This document shows positions 1 to 9,065 of a stretch of DNA of 46,287 nucleotides, one piece after another. The stretch's first letter is position 1. Each line of letters starts with the position of its first letter. This stretch comes from Bacteroidota bacterium (lineage in GTDB: Bacteria; Bacteroidota; Rhodothermia; Rhodothermales; Bin80). The stretch lies in the NCBI GenBank assembly GCA_028873925.1, contig JAPPNA010000077.1:1-46287 (forward strand). The letters run 5' to 3'. Made by a program: the position numbers and the translations under genes. The notes under the pieces were generated by a model. The model saw only the letters and a list, made by a program, of their open reading frames with translations. It was not told where the DNA came from and did not search any database.

Positions 1-79
1 ATGCTGGTGCCTCCCCAGGCCCCTCACCTTAACCAACTGAATCTGGGACACCGCCACCCTTGGACAGTAACAAGCCCCA

Positions 80-526
80 ATGAGTATAAGCCACGATCCG
101 TACCCATCCGCCCGTCCCGGGTTCTGGCCGCCGATCTTAGGACTGCTGGCGGCATCGCTTGTGATATCGGGATGTGAGCGGATATCAGCAACATTTCCCT
201 GTTATCCCAATTGGGCCTGGTTGGCTGAAGGCCTCTTTTGCGCCATGCTGGGCTGGCTCGCCGTGAGGTATTGGGCCATAAAGTACTTCAAGAATGTGAA
301 TAAGTGGAATCCACGGGACGATGTGCCTCCACAGCCACCGTGGTCCGCAGTTATCATCACAATTGTAGTGGTGGCCATTGTAATCTTCTTGGTCTGGCTG
401 CTCGCAGCATCTGCTGCAGAGTGCCGAGAGCTACATAATGGACTTCGGCTAGTCTCTTGGATGGTCGGATTAACCCTGGGTGCGCTGTTCAGGTACATGT
501 GGCAGGACCGAAGGAAGTCAGTGTAA
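80..526 (+). CDS. Small four-helix membrane protein, first gene of the tubulin/motor operon
   Basis: A 148-residue integral membrane protein that I do not recognise as a family. Four hydrophobic segments are visible at about residues 18-33, 45-67, 88-110 and 122-141, joined by short polar loops, and the protein ends in the basic tail DRRKSV. It lies 21 bases upstream of the giant tubulin/Hsp70-like gene on the same strand, so it is probably the first visible gene of that operon, although genes before the window edge cannot be excluded. Its position suggests a membrane partner of the motor complex encoded downstream. That role is inferred from location only. The start at 80 has no convincing ribosome binding site. 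Confidence 0.6.
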   Translation: MSISHDPYPSARPGFWPPILGLLAASLVISGCERISATFPCYPNWAWLAEGLFCAMLGWLAVRYWAIKYFKNVNKWNPRDDVPPQPPWSAVIITIVVVAIVIFLVWLLAASAAECRELHNGLRLVSWMVGLTLGALFRYMWQDRRKSV

Positions 527-547
527 CTCATTCAGCATATTTCTCAG

Positions 548-3500
548 ATGGCAAAAAAAGTACTTGTGGCTTGCGGCGGCACCGGCGCGCATGTAACGCT
601 GGCCTATCTGCGCCTGCATATTCTCGGCTACGCATTGGGGTATTTCGCCGCGAAGGACGGTTCCACTCTGCTACCATCGCTGTTCCTGATAGATCAGGAT
701 GATGGCGATGCCGAGGGAGAAGCGACAGCCTGGCAGGCCGCAAAGGCGCTGCTGCGGCGACATCCCGGCGACTATGGGTGGGACAAGAGCAAGAACAGGA
801 TTGGCACCAGCATCACGACCAGATCTGTGACTCCGCTCCCTGTTGGCGCTAAAGGGGACTGGTGTCACAGGCCAAATGACCACCTCAGTACCCGATACGA
901 GGATTCGGAAGTGGCCACAATGTTCTTCAGCCAGGAACAGCGACAGGTGAATTATTCCCTGGGAATGATGGGGGCACCGGCATTGGGTTCACTGCTATTT
1001 GAACTGAAGAAATACGACAAAGATGGTCGCCATGAGCTGCATGACAACGAGTACAGCAATTTGGAAAGGAAATGCGACAAGAACAGCCGCGTCGTGGTTA
1101 CGGGTTCGGGAGTAGGAGGGACGGGTGCCTCTGTTGCCCCCACCTTTGCGCGTAAGTGCAGTCGGGAAGGGGCCGAGGTCATGGCGGTCATGATCCAGAG
1201 ATGGTTTCGCTTTGAAACGGACGTACCGAATCTGGAGGTCAGAGCTAAGGCACGGTATCGCAACAAGCGGATGGAGGAAAACGAAGTGACCGGGCTTGCG
1301 CAGTACGGCCAGGACCTGGTCAAGGGGTTGCCCACCGTCCTTGCCGGGGTAAGGGATGGCAGTACAGAGGTCCGGCATTATACGACGGACAATCAGCAGC
1401 CCAAGTCTGAAACCCACCTTCATGCAGTGGCCGCACTGGCCTGCTTCCTCCAATTTGTGGCTGATGAGCCCTATTCCGAAGGGCTCTATTGTATGTCAGC
1501 GGAGGATCCGTTAAGGCTTACACCGGGCCTGACGATCCCCGGCGGTACGTTGGGCGAACTGGTCACGCGCGCTTGGGCGTTGGAGAGAATTCTGCGTTCC
1601 ATTGTACGGATTCTAAGGGTAACCTACCGAAAGGGACGCTGGGCGTTTGAAGCTCGGCTGTACACGGAAATAAAGGGCACATCCGGGCATCCCAAAGAGG
1701 TGGCTGATAGGCTAAGCAGCTTAGCTGACACGTTTGCTGAACAGATGAACTGGGTGATGGATCTGGTGGGTGGAAAACAGGAACAGATTGAAAGGGAGCT
1801 GCGCAAGGCCGTAGTGTATAAGTATGAGCTGTTTAGCAGCCTGCAGGCTCGTATCGGGGATAAACCATTGCGGGGCCTTTCCCGCAAAAGCACGCCAAAG
1901 CATGCGGCGCAAGCCCTTTTTGAATGGGCGGCTGAATGGGTACGGAACCATCCGCCACCCTTCGTCGGCAGCCAGACTGCTGCCGCCCGTGAGGCGCGCG
2001 GGAATTTTTACTGGCCTCAGGAAGACGGGCAGGGATTATCTTTTTCGTCCACTGAACCTGGGCAGCTGGCGGAGTTACCCGTTGAAAAGGCAAAACCTGC
2101 CTTGGACGCGTTGATAGATGGGCGTGCGAGCCGCGTTCAACAAAATGGTTGGCCGCATCCCTTTGCCGCAGTTAGGCACTTTGAGTACCTGCTGACACAG
2201 AGAGACTTTGTGGCTACTCGTAAGCTGGAATTAATGATTCTCGGCCTGATTGCGGGAGAACTCAAACTGAAGGATGTTGCAGTTGAGGATGATGGCCAGA
2301 CTCCGTCGCTGACGGGGCTCCTGCTGAATCTTAGAAAACAGGGTTGGCCGGGTGTAGCGGAGAAGAAAATTGTTACACTTAGCGGACAAACGGTGGGATT
2401 CAACTCCCCCTTTACCCTTCTATGCCCCTGTCCGGATTCAGGTGAGGCTGTTTGGGAGCAGCTGTGGGAAAAGCTGAATGATTCCGGCGATCCAGAGAAG
2501 TGGAAGAGCGGCAGAGCCGAATGGAGTCTGCGCGCGCGGCGGTTAAGAGGTCTCCTGCAGCGGTGGTTAAATCTGCTCCGAAAGCGCCATCAGTCCGAGT
2601 CGCCATCCTGGGTAAAAGCACTGCGGGACGATTCCATAAGTATGCGCTCGGTAGGGCCTGGATCGCAGCTGCAGGTGTTCTGGGGTGAGGATGTCTTCAC
2701 GGTCTCGTTACCGCAACGACACGATTCCGCCAGCGATGTTGCCGTAGCTCAATACTGGAAGAGGCTCAAGCAGGAAGAAGACAATAAGGTGGAAGAGGAG
2801 GAATTTGCGGATGTGGTGCCGGAGTTCTTTGATGGCCTAAACAGGGAAGGCGTGAAGTATCATGTTGAAAAATACGTTGTCCCCGATGGGACCAGGATGC
2901 GATTCATTTGGCATGACCATCTCAGTCATCTCCAGGAAGAGGGTAAGGTTATCTACTGGCTATATGACCCTGAAAACCGGGACCTATGGCTGGAGTTGCC
3001 GGGACGGAAACATGCACGACTGGGGAATTTCCGGGAGATCCGGCTTGACGACATTCAAATACGGAGCTGCGTGCCGCTGGATCAGCGCCAAATTCCCGGC
3101 GAAGAGGGAAATACAGAGGAGGTTCGGTATCCTGATTTTCCTGTAAAGGCGGAGTACATCGGACTGGTGCAATCCGATTCGGGGAAGAATATCCTGGAGG
3201 ATTATGTGATGGAGGGAAAGACCGTGCCACCTGAAGTTTACCAGAGCGATGCACCGGGCAAGGGCAGGCGGACTTGGAAATTGTATCTGAAGGGGAGGTC
3301 TATGTTTGTACGCGTGAGTGCGGTTGCCAGCCGGGTTAGCACTGGGGCGCACTGGATGATCTGGCCACGATTCAGGTCAGTCAGGCGGGAGAATCCGTGG
3401 AGTGCCTATTACCTGTACCAGCATGCTACCGATAAGTCCCTGCAGGTAAAGGCCATGGTGCACCATGGCGACACGGTTACGATCAGTGAGCGCCCTGATG

Positions 3501-5395
3501 GACACCAAGGAGAAGTACATGCGATCAATTACGATCTCAATAAGCGCACCCACGATGGTGGTGCTCCTGTTGCGTTGGTTGCTTGCCGGAAAGACGAGGA
3601 GGTTGGCATTTACCTGACGCGCCTGGCAACGGTGAGTGATGGTGCCACCGGTTGGAAGATGGCCGTGGATTTCGGTACATCTCACTCAGTGGCTGCCGTA
3701 CACCCCCAGGGCAGGGATAAGCCGGAGGTCGTTGAGCTGCTGCCTGAATTGGGTTTCAGGCGGCGCAGAAGCCCGACCAATCTGACCAGGCATATCAGCC
3801 AGTACTGGGGTGATGATGGGGTGCCCAACGCGGATGTCTGGATGCCGACATACTGGGAACAGACATCAAATGATATATCCGGGCGCGGTTTCCAAGGGCT
3901 CCTGCCGACGGAGTTGTTTTCCAAGGTGCCACTGAATGAGTTTGACAGCGCAGCTGTATTGAAGTGGATTCCGGGGCAGGATTATTCAATCCCGGTGCTG
4001 CGCCTCAGAAGAATAGACATCTCCGAACACATCCTTTCGGGATTCAAGTGGGATGTGGATCAGGAGAAGTTCAGGGCACATACGAAACTCCTCCGAAAGC
4101 TCTACCTGGCCATGATGCTGGAAGTCGTGGTGGCGGAGAAGGTGATGGCTGGAGGCGAGATCCCATCCAAGATTGAAATGACGTTTACGTATCCGCTGCG
4201 GACCTCGGCCAGTGATTACAAGGACTTTGAGGGAATGCTTGCAGGAGAAGTGCTACCCGGAGCCGGAGACTCGCTTGGCACGGAACTGACCATGTTCAAT
4301 GAAGGGCTGCTCAATGAATCCGAAGCGGCCAGGGGCGGCACGAGTCAGTTTGCGGAGATTGTGCTGGTCGGTGACTTGGGGGGCGGAACACTGGATTTGT
4401 TCATTTCGGCCAACGATGGCTCCGACGTAAGATTCAGGACACTGGCCAACAGCGTGAAGATTGGCGGATCCCTGTTTCTGAAACACCTTGCCAATAATCC
4501 GGACGATTTCCTGCCCCCTGACGGAGGCTGGGGTCCTACGCCTGACATCTGTCTGTCCCAGCTGCACGCATGGATGCGGTCACAGGGTGCAGTCAGCCTT
4601 TTTGGGCCGAAGGCGTACGGAAGAATGGACCCAAAGCTGGGACTACGCGGATTTGAAAGGCCGGAGGAGGGAAATAATGTCCGCCAGGCTATCGATTGGT
4701 ATTTCGGGCTGATCGTGGAATACATGGCGCGCAACCTGGTGGGGTTTGTCATCAACGAATGGGATAAGAAGCGTATGAATAAGAACGGATCATTCCGCGA
4801 GGACTTTCCAGCCCTCAGCGTGAAGGTTCAGCTTCGGGGCAATGGGTGGAAACTGTGGTATGGCACCGAGATTTACAGGGAGATTGAAAGACTGATCAAG
4901 AACTGGCTCTGCTGGTCTGCCGAGAATGCGTTGTGGGACTATCGCGATGCGGGCGTACCCGAGAAGGAATCCTGGGGGGTGCCTAAGGGCAGAAACATGC
5001 GGCCCAAGCACGATCCAACGGTCAGGGCGGTGGGAAGAAGTTTACCGCATCATGAGGCGCACGAAAACGGCTTTACGCTTCCGCTGTCTGATCTGGACCT
5101 CTTGGTTGCAAAAAGAAGGGAGGGATTGTCGTGGTTGACCGAATTGCCCATGGAGTACAGTGATGCTGAGATGGAATTCATCCAGGTGCGTCCGAGCATG
5201 CTCGTGGGTTTTCCTTGGGGCAGAAGATTCAGGGTGGACCTGCTGGATGACCAGACGACCAAGAGTATAAATGAAAAAATCAGGGGCGAAATCACCATCT
5301 CCCAAGGGGAAATTGACGCGCCGATCGCGGCATTCATTTGGGAGGATTGCTTCAATTCCAAAATGCAATCTCGGGACTGGGGGGAACAGGATTGA
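548..5395 (+). CDS. Giant fusion protein: tubulin/FtsZ-like N-terminus plus actin/Hsp70-like C-terminus
   Basis: A 1615-residue protein. The N-terminus starts with a glycine-rich Rossmann-type loop (VLVACGGTGAHVT, residues 5-17). A tubulin/FtsZ-signature-like GVGGTGAS lies at residues 189-195, which fits the bacterial 'tubulin-like' family (Tubulin_2 type). The C-terminal third opens with an actin/Hsp70 phosphate-1 motif, AVDFGTSHS (DFGTS at 1041-1045), and has a phosphate-2 motif DLGGGTLDL at 1276-1284, so an intact ASKHA-type ATPase fold is likely. The roughly 800 residues between carry no motif I recognise. Two cytoskeletal nucleotide-binding folds on one chain are unusual. The protein lacks obvious membrane helices, so it should be cytoplasmic. 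It is followed by a small gene, a surface protein and MotA/MotB-like subunits, suggesting it senses or drives an envelope motor. Both fold calls come from motifs only and need structure prediction. Confidence 0.75.
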   Translation: MAKKVLVACGGTGAHVTLAYLRLHILGYALGYFAAKDGSTLLPSLFLIDQDDGDAEGEATAWQAAKALLRRHPGDYGWDKSKNRIGTSITTRSVTPLPVGAKGDWCHRPNDHLSTRYEDSEVATMFFSQEQRQVNYSLGMMGAPALGSLLFELKKYDKDGRHELHDNEYSNLERKCDKNSRVVVTGSGVGGTGASVAPTFARKCSREGAEVMAVMIQRWFRFETDVPNLEVRAKARYRNKRMEENEVTGLAQYGQDLVKGLPTVLAGVRDGSTEVRHYTTDNQQPKSETHLHAVAALACFLQFVADEPYSEGLYCMSAEDPLRLTPGLTIPGGTLGELVTRAWALERILRSIVRILRVTYRKGRWAFEARLYTEIKGTSGHPKEVADRLSSLADTFAEQMNWVMDLVGGKQEQIERELRKAVVYKYELFSSLQARIGDKPLRGLSRKSTPKHAAQALFEWAAEWVRNHPPPFVGSQTAAAREARGNFYWPQEDGQGLSFSSTEPGQLAELPVEKAKPALDALIDGRASRVQQNGWPHPFAAVRHFEYLLTQRDFVATRKLELMILGLIAGELKLKDVAVEDDGQTPSLTGLLLNLRKQGWPGVAEKKIVTLSGQTVGFNSPFTLLCPCPDSGEAVWEQLWEKLNDSGDPEKWKSGRAEWSLRARRLRGLLQRWLNLLRKRHQSESPSWVKALRDDSISMRSVGPGSQLQVFWGEDVFTVSLPQRHDSASDVAVAQYWKRLKQEEDNKVEEEEFADVVPEFFDGLNREGVKYHVEKYVVPDGTRMRFIWHDHLSHLQEEGKVIYWLYDPENRDLWLELPGRKHARLGNFREIRLDDIQIRSCVPLDQRQIPGEEGNTEEVRYPDFPVKAEYIGLVQSDSGKNILEDYVMEGKTVPPEVYQSDAPGKGRRTWKLYLKGRSMFVRVSAVASRVSTGAHWMIWPRFRSVRRENPWSAYYLYQHATDKSLQVKAMVHHGDTVTISERPDGHQGEVHAINYDLNKRTHDGGAPVALVACRKDEEVGIYLTRLATVSDGATGWKMAVDFGTSHSVAAVHPQGRDKPEVVELLPELGFRRRRSPTNLTRHISQYWGDDGVPNADVWMPTYWEQTSNDISGRGFQGLLPTELFSKVPLNEFDSAAVLKWIPGQDYSIPVLRLRRIDISEHILSGFKWDVDQEKFRAHTKLLRKLYLAMMLEVVVAEKVMAGGEIPSKIEMTFTYPLRTSASDYKDFEGMLAGEVLPGAGDSLGTELTMFNEGLLNESEAARGGTSQFAEIVLVGDLGGGTLDLFISANDGSDVRFRTLANSVKIGGSLFLKHLANNPDDFLPPDGGWGPTPDICLSQLHAWMRSQGAVSLFGPKAYGRMDPKLGLRGFERPEEGNNVRQAIDWYFGLIVEYMARNLVGFVINEWDKKRMNKNGSFREDFPALSVKVQLRGNGWKLWYGTEIYREIERLIKNWLCWSAENALWDYRDAGVPEKESWGVPKGRNMRPKHDPTVRAVGRSLPHHEAHENGFTLPLSDLDLLVAKRREGLSWLTELPMEYSDAEMEFIQVRPSMLVGFPWGRRFRVDLLDDQTTKSINEKIRGEITISQGEIDAPIAAFIWEDCFNSKMQSRDWGEQD

Positions 5396-5396
5396 T

Positions 5397-5789
5397 TTGC
5401 TCAAGGGCCTTTTCCCTCTGAAATACGCGGACCATCAGACTGGCAGGATGGCGGACCAGTGCAACGCTCTCAATTCCGGGATTCACACCGCGTTTTCAGC
5501 ACAACTGGCCCCGTGGCCTCCGGTGCATGTCAAGAGGAGCGTCTCCGTGCAGGATCGCGTCGGAATGGTTCAAACGGGAGTGCTCCCTGTGAAACGGCTG
5601 GGAAGGAGCCTCTCAAAGATGGCTGATGCGGGCATCTGGGCGCTATGGCAGCTGAAGTATTTTGCGAAGCGCCTGGAGGGCAGGAGTCTTGTTCGGATGG
5701 ATATGAGGAAGATCATCCTGTCCGAAATGCTGGCATTGGCCAAAGAGATACAAGAGAGCAATCTGGCAGACCAAGGTGAAAAATCATGA
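5397..5789 (+). CDS. Small uncharacterised protein of the tubulin/motor operon
   Basis: A protein of about 130 residues that I do not recognise. The frame is open from before the upstream stop and ends in an ATGA overlap with the next gene, which argues that it is translated. The start is uncertain: TTG at 5397, directly after the stop of the giant gene and behind a GGGGGGAACAGG stretch, is my choice. ATG at 5448, or ATG at 5271 inside the upstream gene, are alternatives. The C-terminal half is rich in Lys, Arg and Leu and looks helical (KRLGRSLSKMADAGIW, then ILSEMLALAKEIQE). No signal peptide or membrane helix is seen, so it is probably a cytoplasmic adaptor between the ATPase/GTPase protein and the membrane parts. 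Confidence 0.5.
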   Translation: MLKGLFPLKYADHQTGRMADQCNALNSGIHTAFSAQLAPWPPVHVKRSVSVQDRVGMVQTGVLPVKRLGRSLSKMADAGIWALWQLKYFAKRLEGRSLVRMDMRKIILSEMLALAKEIQESNLADQGEKS

Positions 5790-7270
5790 ATACTTCACGC
5801 CGCTCAATTGGGGCTAAAAAGGACCATCTGCGAAGATTTCCCCGGCCGCTGGCAATACTTGGCGGGCTGATTGTGTTGGCCGGTGTCGTACTGGTAGTGT
5901 TAAATGGGTGCGGTTCTTCTAATGGTCCTGACGACTCGCCAGGCCCACCGATAACGGAGTCGGAGGAAGACTCAACGATAATGTCGCTGGAGGGAGACAC
6001 GTTGATGTTGCCGGTGGAGGATGGCGAATTCAAGCGGTTTGAGTCTGATACCAAGTATTTGGGCACCATGGCAATTCGGAGATCGGGCTCGGTCAGTGCG
6101 GACCGGCAGCCGGAAAGTGACCGAGAGCAGTCCGCCACTGAAATCCAATTATACTTGGATCGGTCCCGTCCGATAGGAGGATTCGTATCGCCCCGAGGTC
6201 CAGACGAATCCCGCTTTCCGGCTATGATTGACGTGGCGGGACGGGAAATGCTGGCTGTATATGGTGCTGGAGGCATTCCTGTTCGCTGGTACGGATTTGC
6301 TGAACAGGTGCGTCTGCTGCCACAAAGGCCACGCATAACTCGGTCCTTTTTTAACGGTAGTCAGTCTGAATTGACCTTAGCCTTAGCAAGGGCTCAACGA
6401 GATCTTGAGAGTGGCGCGACAGATGCGGCGGTATTCCTGACCGATCTCATGGTGACTCGCGATGGCTTTACGAGCCCCATTCATTTACCCAACTTCCTGG
6501 CTCCCTGGATCGAGTCAGCTGGGGTAGACGATGGGCATTTTGATATCGCAATGGTGGGTGCGAAACTGGAGTACTGGGGTGTGCAGTCTCAAACCTGTTC
6601 GGCTTCGGGTGAATTGGGGTGCTGGTTCCATGAACGGAGCCTTAGTTGGGTTCCGCTGGAATCTGTGGTTCAGAGCCCCATTTATTTCTTGATCTTATCC
6701 AGGCGAACCGGCGGCGACAGGGCGCGCGAATTAGCTTCAAGGATCGGGAATGCTCTTGAATGGCATATGGAATCGGATCGTGTCCATTCTGAGCTTCTGA
6801 CTGAGCTGATGGCGGTCAGGTCCGACTCACTGGTCATTGAGGCGCAAAATCGTCCGACGCTCCAACTTGACACAAGGGCTACCAATCTCACGCTTTGGTG
6901 CGTTGACCGGAGTTCGGCCAACCTGCTGGCTACATCCAAATTGCCATTCGCGGGAGAGCCATCGATCGTGAGTGATACAGAATTGCTCAGCGGAAGCTGG
7001 GACCGCGGCAAGCTTTCCGTAACCATTAATTGCCGTGAAGTGCGTGATGTTGACAGACCCGTTACGACAGGTGTGCGGATTGAGGGTCTATTGGATGAGG
7101 AAGAGTGGGACCGTTCGCAGAATAAGGGCTGGAAGTCATGGCAAACGCCAGACTATTCCTCAGATGGTACGGTGCAGTTGCTGGAGGCGCTAAACGGGCT
7201 GAGAGTGGCTTCGAATCAGGTCACCTTGGACCTCACGCGATTGTTCACATTTCCAGACAGCAAGGACTGA
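5786..7270 (+). CDS. Membrane-anchored or lipoprotein-type surface protein with a vWA-like segment
   Basis: A 494-residue protein with a basic N-terminus, a hydrophobic stretch at about residues 21-40 and VLNGC with Cys42, an atypical lipobox. It is either a lipoprotein or a protein held by one helix with an exported body. The centre has a pattern reminiscent of von Willebrand A-type folds: a strand near VRWYGF, a Thr-containing helix start after SQSE, and the strand VFLTDLMVT. A later strand, PIYFLILSRR, is also typical. The metal-site signature DxSxS is missing, so this is a weak fold guess. The start overlaps the previous stop (ATGA) and has AAGGTGA about 8 bases upstream. Its place just before the MotA-like gene suggests an extracytoplasmic partner of the motor. 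Confidence 0.6.
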   Translation: MNTSRRSIGAKKDHLRRFPRPLAILGGLIVLAGVVLVVLNGCGSSNGPDDSPGPPITESEEDSTIMSLEGDTLMLPVEDGEFKRFESDTKYLGTMAIRRSGSVSADRQPESDREQSATEIQLYLDRSRPIGGFVSPRGPDESRFPAMIDVAGREMLAVYGAGGIPVRWYGFAEQVRLLPQRPRITRSFFNGSQSELTLALARAQRDLESGATDAAVFLTDLMVTRDGFTSPIHLPNFLAPWIESAGVDDGHFDIAMVGAKLEYWGVQSQTCSASGELGCWFHERSLSWVPLESVVQSPIYFLILSRRTGGDRARELASRIGNALEWHMESDRVHSELLTELMAVRSDSLVIEAQNRPTLQLDTRATNLTLWCVDRSSANLLATSKLPFAGEPSIVSDTELLSGSWDRGKLSVTINCREVRDVDRPVTTGVRIEGLLDEEEWDRSQNKGWKSWQTPDYSSDGTVQLLEALNGLRVASNQVTLDLTRLFTFPDSKD

Positions 7271-7273
7271 TTG

Positions 7274-8827
7274 ATGGAAAACGGACTATTGGTGGGAGTC
7301 GCCATTATCTTTGTCATCATAGTTTTATGCCAGGTAAGGTTCTGGAGGCGGGCTCATTCAGCGAGGGATCGAATCCGCGCAGAAGCGCAGTCATGGATCC
7401 ATGCTCCTCCCACAGACGAGCCAAATGAGCCAGACCAGTCAACTGGGGCGGCCGATCCCGAATTGTTTAGCAGGATAAAGTCGGACATCCGGACACGCGT
7501 ACTCGCGGGCGCACAGCCCGATTGGCAGACGTATGCGCAGTGGCTGGAGAGATTCGTCAGGGCGCAGCTCGAAATCATCCGTCAGCAGGCCAATTCCGCT
7601 TTGGTGCTGGGCATTCTGGGGACCATTGGGATTGCTGTTTTTGAGATTTTGATGGTTACGGTGGATAGCGATGTGCAGTGGAATAACCAGCTTAGGGCAG
7701 GAATATTGTTGACCCTGGGTTCCAGTGCGCTTGGAATGCTGAATAATCTGACTATCTCACAGTTCAGCCTCCGTTTGGGAGAACAGGAGTCAGACGACTT
7801 CTTGGACGAAGCCGAGGACATTCTTCGCTCCTTCGCCAACACTATGCTGGGGCCGAGCCTTCCTGATGATGCCGTATTGGCAGAGCCGATCAATCGGTTG
7901 AGCGCTCAGGTTCAGGTCTTAGGCACCGGTCTGGAGGGTCAGACCAAGGCGATTGCGGATTTGTTGATTGATCAGCGGTCCCTGGTCGAACAATCCCAGG
8001 AATCTTACGGGAAACACACGGACAAAATAGCCGGTGCTCTGCAGCAGCATTCAGTACAGCTATCCAGCTTATTTGAGGAACTGAAGGAACTGCCGGGCAT
8101 GATCCGAGGAGCCATTGAAACCGTACCGTCATTGTTGGCCGAGGAGGTCAGAAAGGGGCACAGGCATACGGAGGAAATAAGGGATGTTCTCGTTGCCGGA
8201 AGCGATGGCATTCACCAGGAAATACGGGCCGGACACGAACAGTTGGCGCAGTCGGCAAAGGCAAACCAGGACGCGTTGGTGGGCCATCTGCAAAATCATG
8301 TGGATACACTTGACCGGGCAGTCCGGGAGGCCCGCCTTGAAGTGGGGGAGATAGGGGACCTGTTGGAGAGTCACACCGGCAGGTTGGCCGAAGTACTCAA
8401 AGTTGGCTTGGACGAAATGCGCCGCAACTTTGTCAGCAATTCTGATGCTATCGTCAAGGATATTTTCAGCGAGCACGAACAGCGTAGCCGGGAGCTGGTG
8501 TGGAATCCGCTTGAAAAACTGGGGAAAGAGCTCGGCATTGTTTCCAGCGAGGTGCCAAGCGCTGCTGATCGATTTCGTGAGAGTGTTGCGGGTGCGGCGG
8601 AAAAACTGGCTGAGCTGCCGGATGATTTTGGGGCGATTCATGACAGGCTGCACGAGATTGAACACAAGTTGACCCGCCATCAGGATGAATTCGTAGAGAC
8701 TCTGGCATCCGTTGAGCAATCCACGGACCGGATCAGCCAGAATGCCGCCCGATTGCACAGGCAGATCGGCGATTCGGTCAAAGGCCTGATCACGCTAATC
8801 CGGCATCTGGTGAATGAAATCAATTGA
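7274..8827 (+). CDS. MotA/TolQ/ExbB-like channel subunit with long cytoplasmic helical tail (ZorA-like layout)
   Basis: A 517-residue protein with three predicted membrane helices (about 3-20, 107-130 and 141-163). A cytoplasmic segment separates the first two, as in TolQ/ExbB. The second helix has LVLGILGTIG and the third LLTLGSSALGML, matching the small-residue-rich packing helices of MotA/TolQ/ExbB channels. Residues from about 165 to 517 form a long, heptad-like, charged helical region. A long tail of this sort is the hallmark of ZorA in the Zorya defence system and is absent from TolQ and ExbB. The start is ATG 7274, with AAGGA at 7262-7266, 3 bases after the upstream stop. It should pair with the MotB-like proteins downstream as an ion-driven rotary complex. 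Family membership is inferred from topology and local motifs. Confidence 0.7.
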   Translation: MENGLLVGVAIIFVIIVLCQVRFWRRAHSARDRIRAEAQSWIHAPPTDEPNEPDQSTGAADPELFSRIKSDIRTRVLAGAQPDWQTYAQWLERFVRAQLEIIRQQANSALVLGILGTIGIAVFEILMVTVDSDVQWNNQLRAGILLTLGSSALGMLNNLTISQFSLRLGEQESDDFLDEAEDILRSFANTMLGPSLPDDAVLAEPINRLSAQVQVLGTGLEGQTKAIADLLIDQRSLVEQSQESYGKHTDKIAGALQQHSVQLSSLFEELKELPGMIRGAIETVPSLLAEEVRKGHRHTEEIRDVLVAGSDGIHQEIRAGHEQLAQSAKANQDALVGHLQNHVDTLDRAVREARLEVGEIGDLLESHTGRLAEVLKVGLDEMRRNFVSNSDAIVKDIFSEHEQRSRELVWNPLEKLGKELGIVSSEVPSAADRFRESVAGAAEKLAELPDDFGAIHDRLHEIEHKLTRHQDEFVETLASVEQSTDRISQNAARLHRQIGDSVKGLITLIRHLVNEIN

Positions 8828-9065
8828 TCCAATTGAAGGTGCGGGACCTCCGTCCGCGAGAATGGAATTACGGTGTCGGCCGCCGGCGCGTTATTCTACC
8901 GTTAAGATGAGCTTTACCCGCAAATTGCTGCTCGGGGGCGCAGTGGATCCGGTTTTGGGGATGGAAGGGGGATGGGTTGGAGCCCGACGGGCGGGCAATT
9001 TCGCCCTAACAGTAATTCGCATGCGGCAGGCCGAAATCAAATAGCGACCAAGACTCCGGCAAGTC
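8828..9065. other. Spacer between MotA-like gene and first MotB-like gene
   Basis: This 238-base gap is unusual in an otherwise tight operon. It is open in one frame (8814-9044, 76 residues), starting inside the MotA-like gene, but the product is rich in Arg, Pro and Gly and resembles nothing I know. The second MotB-like gene overlaps the stop of its MotA-like remnant instead, so this spacer may be an insertion into an ancestral 4-base junction. No terminator or promoter is obvious. Confidence 0.35.

Noticed and set aside
8814-9044. 76-codon frame overlapping the end of the MotA-like gene
   Set aside because: Low-complexity Arg/Pro/Gly product without a ribosome binding site or family likeness; described only as spacer content.
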